Source: Bacteroidales bacterium
Lineage (GTDB): Bacteria; Bacteroidota; Bacteroidia; Bacteroidales; UBA10428
Reading direction: 5' to 3'
Assembly (NCBI GenBank): GCA_016926235.1
Contig: JAFGOZ010000369.1
Span: 1 to 9,970 of the forward strand
Length of the DNA stretch: 9,970 nucleotides
The notes beneath the pieces are model-generated. The model was given only the letters and a program-made list of their open reading frames with translations, was not told where the DNA came from and did not search any database. Positions 1-6,982 of this stretch are shown here, piece after piece. Positions within the stretch are counted from its first letter, which is position 1. Each line of letters starts with the position of its first letter. Made by a program: the position numbers and the translations under genes.

Positions 1-360
1 CAGTATATTTCGCCAATAATAGCGAATAAAGTGTTTATTGCCGATACGGTTCCGAACGGTTTGGAGGACGTTAAAAAGGCAGCAAAAGAGTTCGATGTGG
101 TTTGCATTGATAGCTGGGGGAAGATACCAGGCACAAAGCCGGACGATTTTGACAAGCTCCGCAAGGAATTTCCGAAAACCATGTTCATCGTGATTTTCCA
201 ATCGACCACAAATGGCACGGCCAGGGGTGGTAGTATGCCGGAATACGATGCAGGTATCGTTATCCAGGTTGCCGATGGTGGTCGGGCTTATTGTGAGAAA
301 AACCGGTATAATGGCGAGGCCTTGACTTACCTGGTGTTTGAGCGGAAACTTGAAGGTTAA
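1..360 (+). CDS. RecA-like P-loop ATPase, C-terminal part (5' end outside window)
   Basis: The frame is open from base 1, so the gene starts upstream; the GTG at 31 is an internal codon. The last 119 residues are visible. They show a Walker B-like strand ending in acid (VVCIDSW, residues 33-39), a following strand and loop of the RecA type (FIVIFQSTTNGTARGG, about 62-77), a second strand (GIVIQV) and a C-terminal hairpin (YCEKNRYNG). This pattern fits the RecA/KaiC/DnaB-like ATPases found in Bacteroidota mobile elements and prophages; the Walker A motif must lie outside the window. The natural stop is followed by a possible terminator. It lies on the strand opposite to all the cassette genes and is by eye more GC-rich than they are, so I take it as element backbone rather than cargo. 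The exact role (replication, recombination or mobilization) cannot be told from this piece. Confidence 0.7.
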   Translation, partial: QYISPIIANKVFIADTVPNGLEDVKKAAKEFDVVCIDSWGKIPGTKPDDFDKLRKEFPKTMFIVIFQSTTNGTARGGSMPEYDAGIVIQVADGGRAYCEKNRYNGEALTYLVFERKLEG

Positions 361-375
361 TCAGTGGGATTTAAA

Positions 376-411
376 TAGAGGTTTCCTATCTTGGACCTCT
401 AAATAGTTTTT
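376..411 (+). terminator. possible rho-independent terminator after the ATPase gene
   Basis: A 7-bp stem (TAGAGGT / ACCTCTA, 376-382 and 395-401) encloses a 12-nt loop and is followed by AATAG and a run of five T (407-411). It starts 15 bases after the ATPase stop codon. The stem is short and the T-run is offset by five bases, so this is a moderate call. Confidence 0.45.
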
Positions 412-473
412 GGTTACACTTAGAAAACTCCATTCAACCTTCAGCTTATTTGGAGAATATGTTTAGTTTGCTA

Positions 474-518
474 TACCCTCCAATCAAGCGTATGAAAGCA
501 ACGCTTGATTGGAGGGTA
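474..518. repeat. perfect 18-bp inverted repeat at the left edge of the cassette array
   Basis: TACCCTCCAATCAAGCGT (474-491) is exactly complementary to 501-518, with a 9-nt spacer. The fold is equally possible on both strands. Neither side carries a T-run, so it is not a textbook terminator. It lies between the + strand ATPase gene and the outermost attC-like site, where the GTT box of that site would be expected. It could be a bidirectional transcription barrier, the scar of another mobile element, or a recombination or replication structure. Together with the terminator-like hairpin, the attC-like site and the 92-bp repeat, it accounts for most of the 361-799 stretch, which contains no credible gene. 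Confidence 0.85.
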
Positions 519-521
519 AGT

Positions 522-645
522 GTTAGCCGGTATGAAATCCTGGGGATTGCGGGTTACATACTTATCAAGGTACACCAAACTTTGATGCGGGGCAGTCCCA
601 GCGCATAACCACCTAACCCTCAATCTTATATATCGCATATTACGC
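522..645 (-). repeat. attC-like site, divergent outermost copy
   Basis: This element aligns along its length with the clearer site at 8720-8851. Shared blocks on the + strand are TATGAAAT, TGGGG.TTGCGGG, an identical 12-mer GATGCGGGGCAG (584-595 here, 8788-8799 there), a CCAC(C)TAACCC block, and GCACTGGC at the end. On the - strand the AAC-type box is degenerate (GCGTAAT, 639-645). At the other end a GGCTAAC replaces the expected GTT box, next to the perfect hairpin at 474-518. The stem is weaker than at the other sites. I read it as a decayed or rearranged terminal cassette site. Confidence 0.55.
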
Positions 646-699
646 ACTGGCGATTTTTGTCTTTTAATCTCATTATCAATCAATTTTGCTGCAATGTAG

Positions 700-791
700 C
701 CCGTGCGTTCGGACAGACACACTCTTTGACAAGCTTTGGTAATAGCTTTGGCTTGTGGGGCTTGGCAATGTGTGAGGCTGTGAAGCGTGGG
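700..791 (-). repeat. 92-bp structured repeat, copy 2, just after the restriction gene
   Basis: This repeat has the same length, orientation and roughly two-thirds of the bases of the copy at 4609-4700; both begin GTGCGTT and end GCGTGGG on the + strand. It folds into an imperfect 21-bp stem (714-734 with 760-780; 16 of 21 positions pair) around a 25-nt loop. Several unpaired positions are the same as in copy 1. It starts 8 bases past the stop codon of the restriction gene, the usual place for an attC-like site in this array. Whether it is a recombination site, an RNA structure or a transcription barrier cannot be decided from sequence alone. Confidence 0.6.
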
Positions 792-799
792 TTTTGCAA

Positions 800-3700
800 T
801 CATTTTACCCCGTTTTCAATTATTTCAATTTCTTCGGCTGTCAAATCGTAAAGTTGGTAAACCAATTGGTCGATTTGATTTTCTAAGTCAGAGGTATCAG
901 TTGAAGGCTTTTGTTTTTTTATTTCATTGATTTTTACAGAAACAGACTCAATTAATGAAACAAAATTGTCATCATATTTTATAGGAATCTGTCGTAAGTC
1001 TTCGGGATAAATACTTGAATAACTACCTTGTAAAGTATCTGTGCTTAAAAATTTACTAAAAAAATAAGTAATTAACTTACTGTTGAGTATTGCGGCGATA
1101 AGTTTTAAACTATACTTACTATCAATAATAGCATCCCACTTTTTTTCAGGTTTTTGAAACTCCAATATTTGCTGATTCCACAATACAAGGTGCATCAAAT
1201 TATCGTTGGAATAATATTTTTCATCATCAAAGCAAGCAATTATGCTATTATTCTTACCACTTATTCTTCTAACAATTACTTTTTCAGATTCAAAAAGTAA
1301 AGGAAATTTTGGTCTATGAAAAAAATCTTTTTTAGAATCATAGTCCATAAAAGTACCGTCAAAAATTATTGTATGTGATGATAAATTTGAGCCTATTACA
1401 TATTTTTTAAATCCATCTTGGGGTTGTTTGGTTATAACATCATCTTTAGTAAATTTTATAGGACTTCCAATTTTCGAATGTGCAACTACCCCTGTATTTA
1501 TACAAACTATATTGCCTAACAGAACTGCATTTGCATTTAGCTTTTTAAATAAAACAATATCTTGATTATTCACATTTGTTTTAAATGCAAAATTCTTTAA
1601 ATCTTTAAAAAAATCTTGAAATACTATTGACCCTTTTTCATCTACAGAATTTTTTACAATAAAGGTATTGCTATTTGGTTTTGCTTTCTGAACCAAATAA
1701 ATACCTGTTTGACGTGCAACATCTTCAAAAACAACAAGTTCTTTGAAATCGATTAACTCTAAAATTCTAATTTGATTAAGAAAGTATCTTCTTAATTCTG
1801 TAGAATGTTTTTCTTTATAAAATGATGTTGGTAAAATATAAGAGTTGTAACCAAACTCTTTAAGTATTGAACTGCCAAGCATTACAAAACATCCGAATAA
1901 ATCCCAATGACCATTTAAATAAGGTTTAAATACTTCCTCAAGATAAATTACTATGTTCCTATTGCTTTCTGATAAATCCCAATTTGAAATATATGGCGGA
2001 TTCCCAATTATGATATCAAAGCCAACAAAATCACCGTTGTTGTCAAGCACTTCGGGAAACTCAAACCGCCACTCAAAAGCATTTTCATAAATTTTATTGC
2101 TTTTTATTTCTTCAATTTCAGCTTCCAGCTTTTGAGATTCTGCGGTTAGTTTAGTAACTTTTGCATTCCATTCGTCTTTTTCTTTTTTCGAGAGTTCAAA
2201 TAGCTGCCCTTGATTTGTCATTGAAAACAATTCGCCATTTAATGCTCTCAGTCGTTTTACTTTTGGGTCGTTTTGCGATATTTCGCTACGGAAATTGGTT
2301 TTAATTTCGTTTATTAACCTTTCCATTTCACGCTTCTGCTCTTTGCTTTGGGCGTTTCTGTATGTGTCAACAGCAAGGCGGTAACTGTCAATAGTCCATT
2401 TACTTGCACTTTTTTTCAATGCCTGTTTTAAATCGGCATCGAGTGCAAAACGGCTTATTAAAGAGTTTCCGCATTTTATGTTTATGTCAATGTTTGGAAG
2501 GGTTTCAAGTTCCGTTTCATTTTTGTAATAGGCGTTTTTCAATAACTCAATCCACAAACGCAAACGACAAATTTTTACCGAATTAGGGTTTATGTCAACG
2601 CCAAACAAACAGTTTTCAATAATGGTTTGCTTTTCGTGAAATAGGGTTTCCTGTATGCGTTGACTTTCTTTATTTGTAGGATTATACTCGAAAAGTTCTC
2701 CGTCTTCGTCCGTTACAATCAATTCATCGTTTACAACTTCAAAATGATATTCTTTCAAACGTCTGCCTTCTCGGTCTTGTAGTATTTTCAAATCGCTTTT
2801 AATGGCAATTATTTCATTGAGTGCCGAAACCAGAAAGTGGCCGGAGCCAACGGCAGGGTCGCAAATTTTTAAATCGTTGATTATTTTGTTGGCTTCTTTT
2901 CGGCCTTCAATTTTATCGTAAAGCGAATCAATATCGATACAATTCCAATTTTTTGTTTCATTGAATTTCTGCACCACTGCTTTGCGGATGGTTTCACGGC
3001 ACATATACATGGTAATAAAACCAGGTGTAAAGAATGAACCATCTTTGTAACCGTTTATTTTCTCAAAAATCAACCCAAGAACCGAAGCATTGATAAGGGT
3101 TTTATTGTCTTCCTGTATTTCTTCGCTTCCTTCGCTGGCAAAATCATAATCATTCAAAAACTCGAACAAATATTCAAGCGGATTGATATTGCCTGTGCGT
3201 TTTTTGCCTGTTGTATCTTTTAAAACGGTTTGCGAATATATCGGAATGGTTTTGTCATTTCGTAACTGGCTTATAAAAAGCGTGGAATGTTCAATTTCTG
3301 TTGGCTCAAAAAGTGAACTATTCAAATACGGAACTTTGGCAAATAACGATTTTATGTCTTCGTTGCGTTCGTTTTGCCTGCGTGCAAGCACTTGAAAAAA
3401 CAGGCTGTTTAAATCGTCGTAATCTTTTATTTTATCAAAGCTCAAAAACTCATACGACTTGTCGCCTTTGTGATAAGTAATTAATTGAGCTTCCAAGAGT
3501 TTTAAAAACAAAATACGGTTTATCCATGTAATGCTCAATTCAAGCCCAACATTAAAAAGTCGTTCTTGTAGATTTGCACCAAATTGGCTTGGGTTTTCAA
3601 TCCGAGAAATTTTGTCAAGACTGTCTAACTGGATAATTGCATTTTCGAGGAACGAACCTGTATTTCGTTCGCCTTCTTTGTTCCGTTCAATTAGTTTTTT

Positions 3701-4510
3701 GCTTCCATCTTTGGTTTCGGTTAATCCGATAATATGAAGCAATTCACCGTAAAATCGTTTATCAAGGCTGTTACTGTCGTTTGCAAATGGAAGTTTTAGA
3801 AGGTGTTCGGGCGAAAGTAATTTAAATAAAGAGATAAGCTGATTATCGTCCTTTTTATCGGTATTTCGCAACGGCTTGTCATAATCCCTGATGTCGAAAT
3901 ACGTAAACTCAATATCGTACTTAATTTCCGATATAAATGGTTCTGCTACTTGTTTGTAGAAAAAATCTGTTTTTGTATCAGCCAATCGCCCGCATTCAAA
4001 GTCATTGAATTGTTTTACAAGGTTTTTGTTTTGAGCAAATAACCTATCGAAAAGCGTTGCATCAAATATGAACCATTCGTTAATATTGGTTGCAATCAGG
4101 TATTTAATTTCAATATTTTTCTGTGTAATCCGCTCTCTCAGATAATACAAAACCAATTCTTGAAAAGCTTTAACGTTTACCTTGTCTTTAGTAAGCATTT
4201 CGGCTTTATTGGTCGGCTTTTTCGCTTCAATAATTACTCCGACTGTGCTTGCTGCTTTATTTCCGTTGTGGATTACAAGGTCGTTTCGGCCTTTTGTATT
4301 AATAAAGTGATTTTGTTTGTAGTAAGTATCTTTCAGGAAATCCGAAACAAGGTTTTTATGAAACTCTTCCGATTCGTTGTCATTAATCCTGTCGAGTAGT
4401 TGGGATAAATTGGTCTTGAAACTCTCAATTTCAGTCCTGTTAGGTTTTACTTTCAGAAAGGCTTTATTTAGAGCCTTCCGAGGTTTCAAGATTCGTATTT
4501 GCTCACTCAT
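800..4510 (-). CDS. type IIG restriction-modification enzyme (Eco57I-like, fused endonuclease and adenine methyltransferase)
   Basis: One polypeptide of 1236 residues that should both cut DNA and methylate adenine using S-adenosylmethionine. Visible parts in order: an N-terminal PD-(D/E)xK-type nuclease (D77, then E95-A-K97 in VIIEAKKP); a long helical linker; the methyltransferase region with FTP (494-496), SAM-binding motif I DPAVGSGHFL (551-560), an acidic strand GVDINP (637-642) and catalytic motif IV NPPY (837-840); and a target-recognition region of about 995-1180. The C-terminus (VYQLYDLTAEEIEIIE) is the usual end of this family. The length is typical. I start at the ATG at 4510 (MSEQ...); an in-frame TTG at 4561 would add 17 residues across a hairpin. 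Being single-chain, it needs no separate specificity subunit, so it works as a self-contained cargo gene. The stretch coding for the recognition region is clearly more AT-rich than the methyltransferase core. Confidence 0.92.
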   Translation of the reverse strand: MSEQIRILKPRKALNKAFLKVKPNRTEIESFKTNLSQLLDRINDNESEEFHKNLVSDFLKDTYYKQNHFINTKGRNDLVIHNGNKAASTVGVIIEAKKPTNKAEMLTKDKVNVKAFQELVLYYLRERITQKNIEIKYLIATNINEWFIFDATLFDRLFAQNKNLVKQFNDFECGRLADTKTDFFYKQVAEPFISEIKYDIEFTYFDIRDYDKPLRNTDKKDDNQLISLFKLLSPEHLLKLPFANDSNSLDKRFYGELLHIIGLTETKDGSKKLIERNKEGERNTGSFLENAIIQLDSLDKISRIENPSQFGANLQERLFNVGLELSITWINRILFLKLLEAQLITYHKGDKSYEFLSFDKIKDYDDLNSLFFQVLARRQNERNEDIKSLFAKVPYLNSSLFEPTEIEHSTLFISQLRNDKTIPIYSQTVLKDTTGKKRTGNINPLEYLFEFLNDYDFASEGSEEIQEDNKTLINASVLGLIFEKINGYKDGSFFTPGFITMYMCRETIRKAVVQKFNETKNWNCIDIDSLYDKIEGRKEANKIINDLKICDPAVGSGHFLVSALNEIIAIKSDLKILQDREGRRLKEYHFEVVNDELIVTDEDGELFEYNPTNKESQRIQETLFHEKQTIIENCLFGVDINPNSVKICRLRLWIELLKNAYYKNETELETLPNIDINIKCGNSLISRFALDADLKQALKKSASKWTIDSYRLAVDTYRNAQSKEQKREMERLINEIKTNFRSEISQNDPKVKRLRALNGELFSMTNQGQLFELSKKEKDEWNAKVTKLTAESQKLEAEIEEIKSNKIYENAFEWRFEFPEVLDNNGDFVGFDIIIGNPPYISNWDLSESNRNIVIYLEEVFKPYLNGHWDLFGCFVMLGSSILKEFGYNSYILPTSFYKEKHSTELRRYFLNQIRILELIDFKELVVFEDVARQTGIYLVQKAKPNSNTFIVKNSVDEKGSIVFQDFFKDLKNFAFKTNVNNQDIVLFKKLNANAVLLGNIVCINTGVVAHSKIGSPIKFTKDDVITKQPQDGFKKYVIGSNLSSHTIIFDGTFMDYDSKKDFFHRPKFPLLFESEKVIVRRISGKNNSIIACFDDEKYYSNDNLMHLVLWNQQILEFQKPEKKWDAIIDSKYSLKLIAAILNSKLITYFFSKFLSTDTLQGSYSSIYPEDLRQIPIKYDDNFVSLIESVSVKINEIKKQKPSTDTSDLENQIDQLVYQLYDLTAEEIEIIENGVK

Positions 4511-4535
4511 AAATAAATTTTCATTTGTGTTCGCG

Positions 4536-4549
4536 AACCGCAAGCGGTT
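4536..4549 (-). promoter_or_regulatory. small perfect palindrome in the leader of the restriction gene
   Basis: Six-base arms AACCGC / GCGGTT are separated by two bases, in an otherwise AT-rich leader 26 bp upstream of the ATG. It could be an operator for a repressor, which would suit a restriction gene needing delayed expression, or an mRNA hairpin. No controller (C) protein gene is seen nearby. Confidence 0.35.
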
Positions 4550-4590
4550 TCTATTAATCAAAAATCTGTTTAAATGTTAATTAATATTCA

Positions 4591-4598
4591 CAAATATA
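4591..4598 (-). promoter_or_regulatory. possible Bacteroidota -7 box for the restriction gene
   Basis: On the - strand the sequence is TATATTTG, a full match to the Bacteroidota TAnnTTTG -7 consensus, 80 bp upstream of the chosen ATG. No good TTG box is found at the usual spacing upstream, so the call rests on the -7 element only. Confidence 0.4.
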
Positions 4599-4608
4599 CA
4601 ATTATCCA

Positions 4609-4700
4609 CGGGTGCGTTGGTAAGAAAACAACTCTTTTGCAAACTTTGGTTTCGTATCGGCTTGAGCGGTTTCCAAATGTGTTGTTTTGAGCGTGGGCTG
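4609..4700 (-). repeat. 92-bp structured repeat, copy 1, upstream of the restriction gene
   Basis: Direct-repeat partner of 700-791. It folds into an imperfect 21-bp stem (4624-4644 with 4669-4689; 17 of 21 pair) around a 24-nt loop. Mismatches at stem positions 10 and 12 (T opposite T) occur in both copies, which suggests the imperfect structure itself is conserved. The two copies bracket the restriction gene and its promoter, so the pair may mark the ends of a separate mobile unit. The 4511-4857 stretch otherwise holds the leader hairpin, the -7 box and the attC-like site at 4772-4846. Confidence 0.6.
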
Positions 4701-4771
4701 TTCATTAATTCGTCTTTCTTTTTTTGTCATTTTGCAGCAAAATACTGATGTCGTTGGTTTTTCTTCGATGT

Positions 4772-4846
4772 GTCTAATGAATGGCCGTATGCTGCGTAGC
4801 CTGTGTTGCGCCTGCGGCAGGCTATGCAGTATAAGGCGTGTTGACC
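4772..4846 (-). repeat. short attC-like site after the second AbiGi gene
   Basis: A 75-bp element starting 11 bases past the stop of the upstream gene. On the - strand it opens with GGTCAAC (4840-4846) and ends with ATTAGAC (4772-4778), a GTTRRRY-like box with its first base changed. Inside is a 20-bp stem (4784-4803 with 4818-4837; 17 of 20 paired by Watson-Crick rules on aligning the arms, two of the other three being G:T on the + strand) and a 14-nt loop. It is shorter than the 131-132-bp sites but lies within the known attC length range. Confidence 0.6.
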
Positions 4847-4857
4847 ACAGTAATTTA

Positions 4858-5613
4858 TCATTTCTTAATTTTAATTCTCTTACTACTTATATATCCAAAT
4901 TTATCAGTAAGAGCCTTCAGTAGCAAATCTTTTTCTCGAGCATTCTTTACTATTGCAAATTCAAAATCTTCTTTATTAAATTTTAAGTATTGCGAAATAT
5001 CTTTAGAATCATAAGTTGTATATGAAGGAGGCGTATATCTCCATTCCCTTTCATCATAAAACTTATAATTATCCTTTTTATTTATGTATGGCTTTATAAA
5101 TTCAAATAGTAATTCTAATTGTGTGTTAATTTGAAGTATTTGAGGGATATCTTTTTCTTGTCCTATACCTGCCAGTCTATTTTTAAGAGAATCAATTGTC
5201 CTTAAAACTACATGAACTTTAGATTCTTCAGGTATGTATATTATTGGACTTAAACCTTTTGCTATCGCCCACTTTTTCTTCATAGCCAAACAATACATTC
5301 CATATTCTTTCCTATGCCTATTTGCTAATTTATGTGGAATATCACAAAAACAGACCATTGGCACCTTATGTGTAAAAGTTTCAATATTTTCTTCTCCTCC
5401 TGCTAGAGCTGAATACCATGTCTTTATTGCTTCAACTTCCATAAAGTCTTTCTTATGAATCTGAAATTCGTCACATTCACTTGGTCTAAAACCAGTTTCA
5501 ACGATCTTTAATAAAGAATCAAACTTTGGAGTAAAGTGGGAAAGATATTTAGTACTAACCTTTGAAGAAAATTCAATATGGTCAACAGTTCTTGTATTAT
5601 TAGCTTCAGGCAT
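4858..5613 (-). CDS. AbiGi-family abortive-infection protein, copy 1
   Basis: 251 residues, recognised as the AbiGi family (usually named 'abortive infection system antitoxin AbiGi'). Family features seen: an N-terminal HFTPKFDSLLKIVETGF block (H26), MVCFCDIP (86-93), HRKEYG (100-105) followed by KKWAIAKGLSPIIYI, and FYDEREWRY (185-193). The closing block FAIVKNAREKDLL fits a final strand and helix. It shares these blocks with its neighbour at 5670-6431, which makes the two diverged paralogs. In lactococcal AbiG the partner is AbiGii; no AbiGii-like gene is present here. The N-terminal H-F-T...G pattern and the conserved late glutamate recall DarT-like ADP-ribosyltransferases, but that is inference. 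It starts 31 bp after a GTTGGGT box and ends 11 bp before an attC-like site, so it is a single-gene cassette. Confidence 0.8.
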   Translation of the reverse strand: MPEANNTRTVDHIEFSSKVSTKYLSHFTPKFDSLLKIVETGFRPSECDEFQIHKKDFMEVEAIKTWYSALAGGEENIETFTHKVPMVCFCDIPHKLANRHRKEYGMYCLAMKKKWAIAKGLSPIIYIPEESKVHVVLRTIDSLKNRLAGIGQEKDIPQILQINTQLELLFEFIKPYINKKDNYKFYDEREWRYTPPSYTTYDSKDISQYLKFNKEDFEFAIVKNAREKDLLLKALTDKFGYISSKRIKIKK

Positions 5614-5644
5614 TAATTATTATTTAAGTCGCACTCATTATTGT

Positions 5645-5661
5645 ACCCAACGATATTAGCC
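5645..5661 (-). repeat. collapsed attC-like site (only the end boxes remain)
   Basis: On the - strand GGCTAAT (5655-5661) is followed after three bases by GTTGGGT (5645-5651), a perfect GTTRRRY. The first box lies 8 bases past a stop codon, as an R''-type box should, and is close to the complement of the GTTAGCG that opens the same cassette at 6839-6845 (TTAGC shared). The usual stem of roughly 115 bp is missing, so the two AbiGi cassettes are probably fused and no longer separable at this point. Confidence 0.5.
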
Positions 5662-5669
5662 GTAGGTAT

Positions 5670-6431
5670 TTATTTATTAATCAAAATCTCAATATAATTA
5701 TCTCCATATATGTCGGTTATTAATGAAGTTAATTCTGTTTTCTGATATTGATTTTCAACAATTAGATACTTTATATCGTTTTGGTTAAATGTTAGTTTAT
5801 ACTTCTCCATTTTTTTATTTGCTTCAGAAAAAATTTCTTCTGTTTCGAATTCACTCCTAGCTAAGAAAAGTTCATCATTATACTCAACATCAAAGGGGAT
5901 ATATCTCCATTCTCTTTCATCGTAGAACTTTCTTTTCTCATATCTCCTGATTTTACCTGCATGATTTATTTCTACTTCATTTTTGTTCTCAAGTTGCTTG
6001 ACATAATAAGATAAGTACCTTAGTCTATCAACTATCTCAGGTATAGTCTCATGAATTCTAATGTCTTTATAGTAATCATTAATTATTGGGATAAATTTTT
6101 CTGAAATGATGCTTAATTCAGCATAAACATTAGCTAATTCAGAGTTTTTATTTATATACAATACTGGATTTAATTTTTTCTCAAGTTTCCATTTTTCTGT
6201 AAGTGCTATTCCTGATTTCCCATATCTTGCACTATGGCCAAAGGATAAATTTAAAGGAATATCGCAAAAACAAACCATTGGTATTGGTATTAATGATACC
6301 CTATTAATGATATCATTCATTAAATCCGTGTATTCTAAATTGTACCGTGGAATAAATCCCTGAGTGTTAATAATATCTACAAGATTTTCATATTTTGTAA
6401 AATGTATTAATTCTTGAGTACTTAGATTCAT
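5670..6431 (-). CDS. AbiGi-family abortive-infection protein, copy 2
   Basis: 253 residues with the same family blocks as the gene at 4858-5613: IHFTKYENLVDIINTQGF with H10, MVCFCDIP (52-59), HSARYG (66-71) leading to EKWKLEKKLNPVLYI, FYDEREWRY (169-177) and a C-terminal KYLIVENQYQKTELTSLI. A charged linker (about 150-168) just before the FYDEREWRY block is longer than in its paralog. The start ATG lies three bases after the stop of the MazF-like gene, so the two are surely co-transcribed and share one cassette. By family name it would be an antitoxin, which makes the small upstream protein the obvious candidate partner; this pairing is inference. It ends 8 bases before the collapsed site at 5645-5661. 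Confidence 0.8.
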   Translation of the reverse strand: MNLSTQELIHFTKYENLVDIINTQGFIPRYNLEYTDLMNDIINRVSLIPIPMVCFCDIPLNLSFGHSARYGKSGIALTEKWKLEKKLNPVLYINKNSELANVYAELSIISEKFIPIINDYYKDIRIHETIPEIVDRLRYLSYYVKQLENKNEVEINHAGKIRRYEKRKFYDEREWRYIPFDVEYNDELFLARSEFETEEIFSEANKKMEKYKLTFNQNDIKYLIVENQYQKTELTSLITDIYGDNYIEILINK

Positions 6432-6434
6432 ATT

Positions 6435-6809
6435 TTAATTATTTAAATTCATATGGGTTCTCCAATCAGTATATTTCAAATCACTCTTAATAGATTCAAT
6501 AAAAGTGACACCCTTAACAGAGAGTTTACCAACGCTCGAAAAATGTTTGTATTCTATATTTTTCACTAAACTTAAAGGGGCAATAAATGATTTTTTCTCG
6601 CATTTACCATATTCAATAGGATATCCACTCTCGAAATGTTCTTTTTTTAATTCAATATTTTTATATTGAGGTTTATCGGAGGTGGTTAACATTATCCCAA
6701 TATGGTCTTTGTTTTCTATTCCCCAGTAAATAAAAGGATGGTTAAAATATTCCTTTAAATATAGACTTCGGTATTCGTTTTTAAGCCTTAAAATATCTCC
6801 CTTTTTCAT
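6435..6809 (-). CDS. small protein, possibly MazF/PemK-like (SH3-barrel) fold
   Basis: 124 residues, no signal peptide or membrane segment. It begins KKGDILRL, has a central IYWGIENKDHIGIMLTTSD, and ends IAPLSLVKNIEYKHFSSVGKLSVKGVTFIESI. The 'GDI...', 'hydrophobic strand plus TTSD' and 'S.v..I......GKLS......I' spacing resembles the MazF/PemK toxins, but the usual proline-rich RPVVVV-type strand is absent, so similarity is weak. It is the first gene of a two-gene cassette: the ATG is 29 bp after a GTTAGCG box and the AbiGi gene follows after three bases. A toxin-antitoxin-like pairing is possible; an unknown-function protein is the safe reading. Confidence 0.6.
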   Translation of the reverse strand: MKKGDILRLKNEYRSLYLKEYFNHPFIYWGIENKDHIGIMLTTSDKPQYKNIELKKEHFESGYPIEYGKCEKKSFIAPLSLVKNIEYKHFSSVGKLSVKGVTFIESIKSDLKYTDWRTHMNLNN

Positions 6810-6838
6810 AATAGAACTTGTTTTTCACCTATACTTAC

Positions 6839-6969
6839 CGCTAACGGATTGCAATATGACCAGTGGCGGAAAGCGGGCGACAACCCTGTCAACCGTTACA
6901 AAACTTGGTACGGGGCAGACGCTTTCCAGCTACCACTGCGCCCGCCATTGATTATCTTGCCTGTTACAC
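6839..6969 (-). repeat. attC-like site, 131 bp
   Basis: On the - strand it starts with GTGTAAC (6963-6969), 13 bases past the stop of the gene at 6983, and ends with GTTAGCG (6839-6845), 29 bases before the next ATG. GTGTAAC is the exact complement of the GTTACAC box that opens the same cassette at 7590-7596. The arms contain matching GGCGGGCG/GCGGGCG blocks with extra unpaired bases. The central part shares an identical 17-mer CTGTCAACCGTTACAAA (6886-6902) and the 10-mer CGGGGCAGAC with the site at 8720-8851. Confidence 0.75.
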
Positions 6970-6982
6970 ACAGTTTTTAGTT

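Noticed and set aside
413..419. GTTACAC on the + strand as another cassette box
   Set aside because: It has no palindrome arm or gene at the expected distance and is likely chance.
471..803. A 110-codon open frame on the - strand overlapping the end of the restriction gene
   Set aside because: It runs through the 92-bp repeat, the attC-like site and into the perfect hairpin, has no protein-like features, and its openness is explained by the repeats.
4511..4561. TTG start for the restriction enzyme 17 codons upstream
   Set aside because: The extension reads through the leader palindrome and has no family similarity; ATG at 4510 gives a normal N-terminus.
4602..4730. A 42-codon open frame on the - strand (MTKKERRINEQ...) upstream of the restriction gene
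   Set aside because: Most of it is the 92-bp repeat. The copy at 700-791 stays open in the matching frame, but that follows from DNA similarity of equal-length repeats. A tiny peptide is possible but not supported.
4687..4923. 78-codon + strand open frame over the short attC-like site
   Set aside because: It overlaps the repeat, the hairpin and the end of the AbiGi gene on the other strand, with no supporting features.
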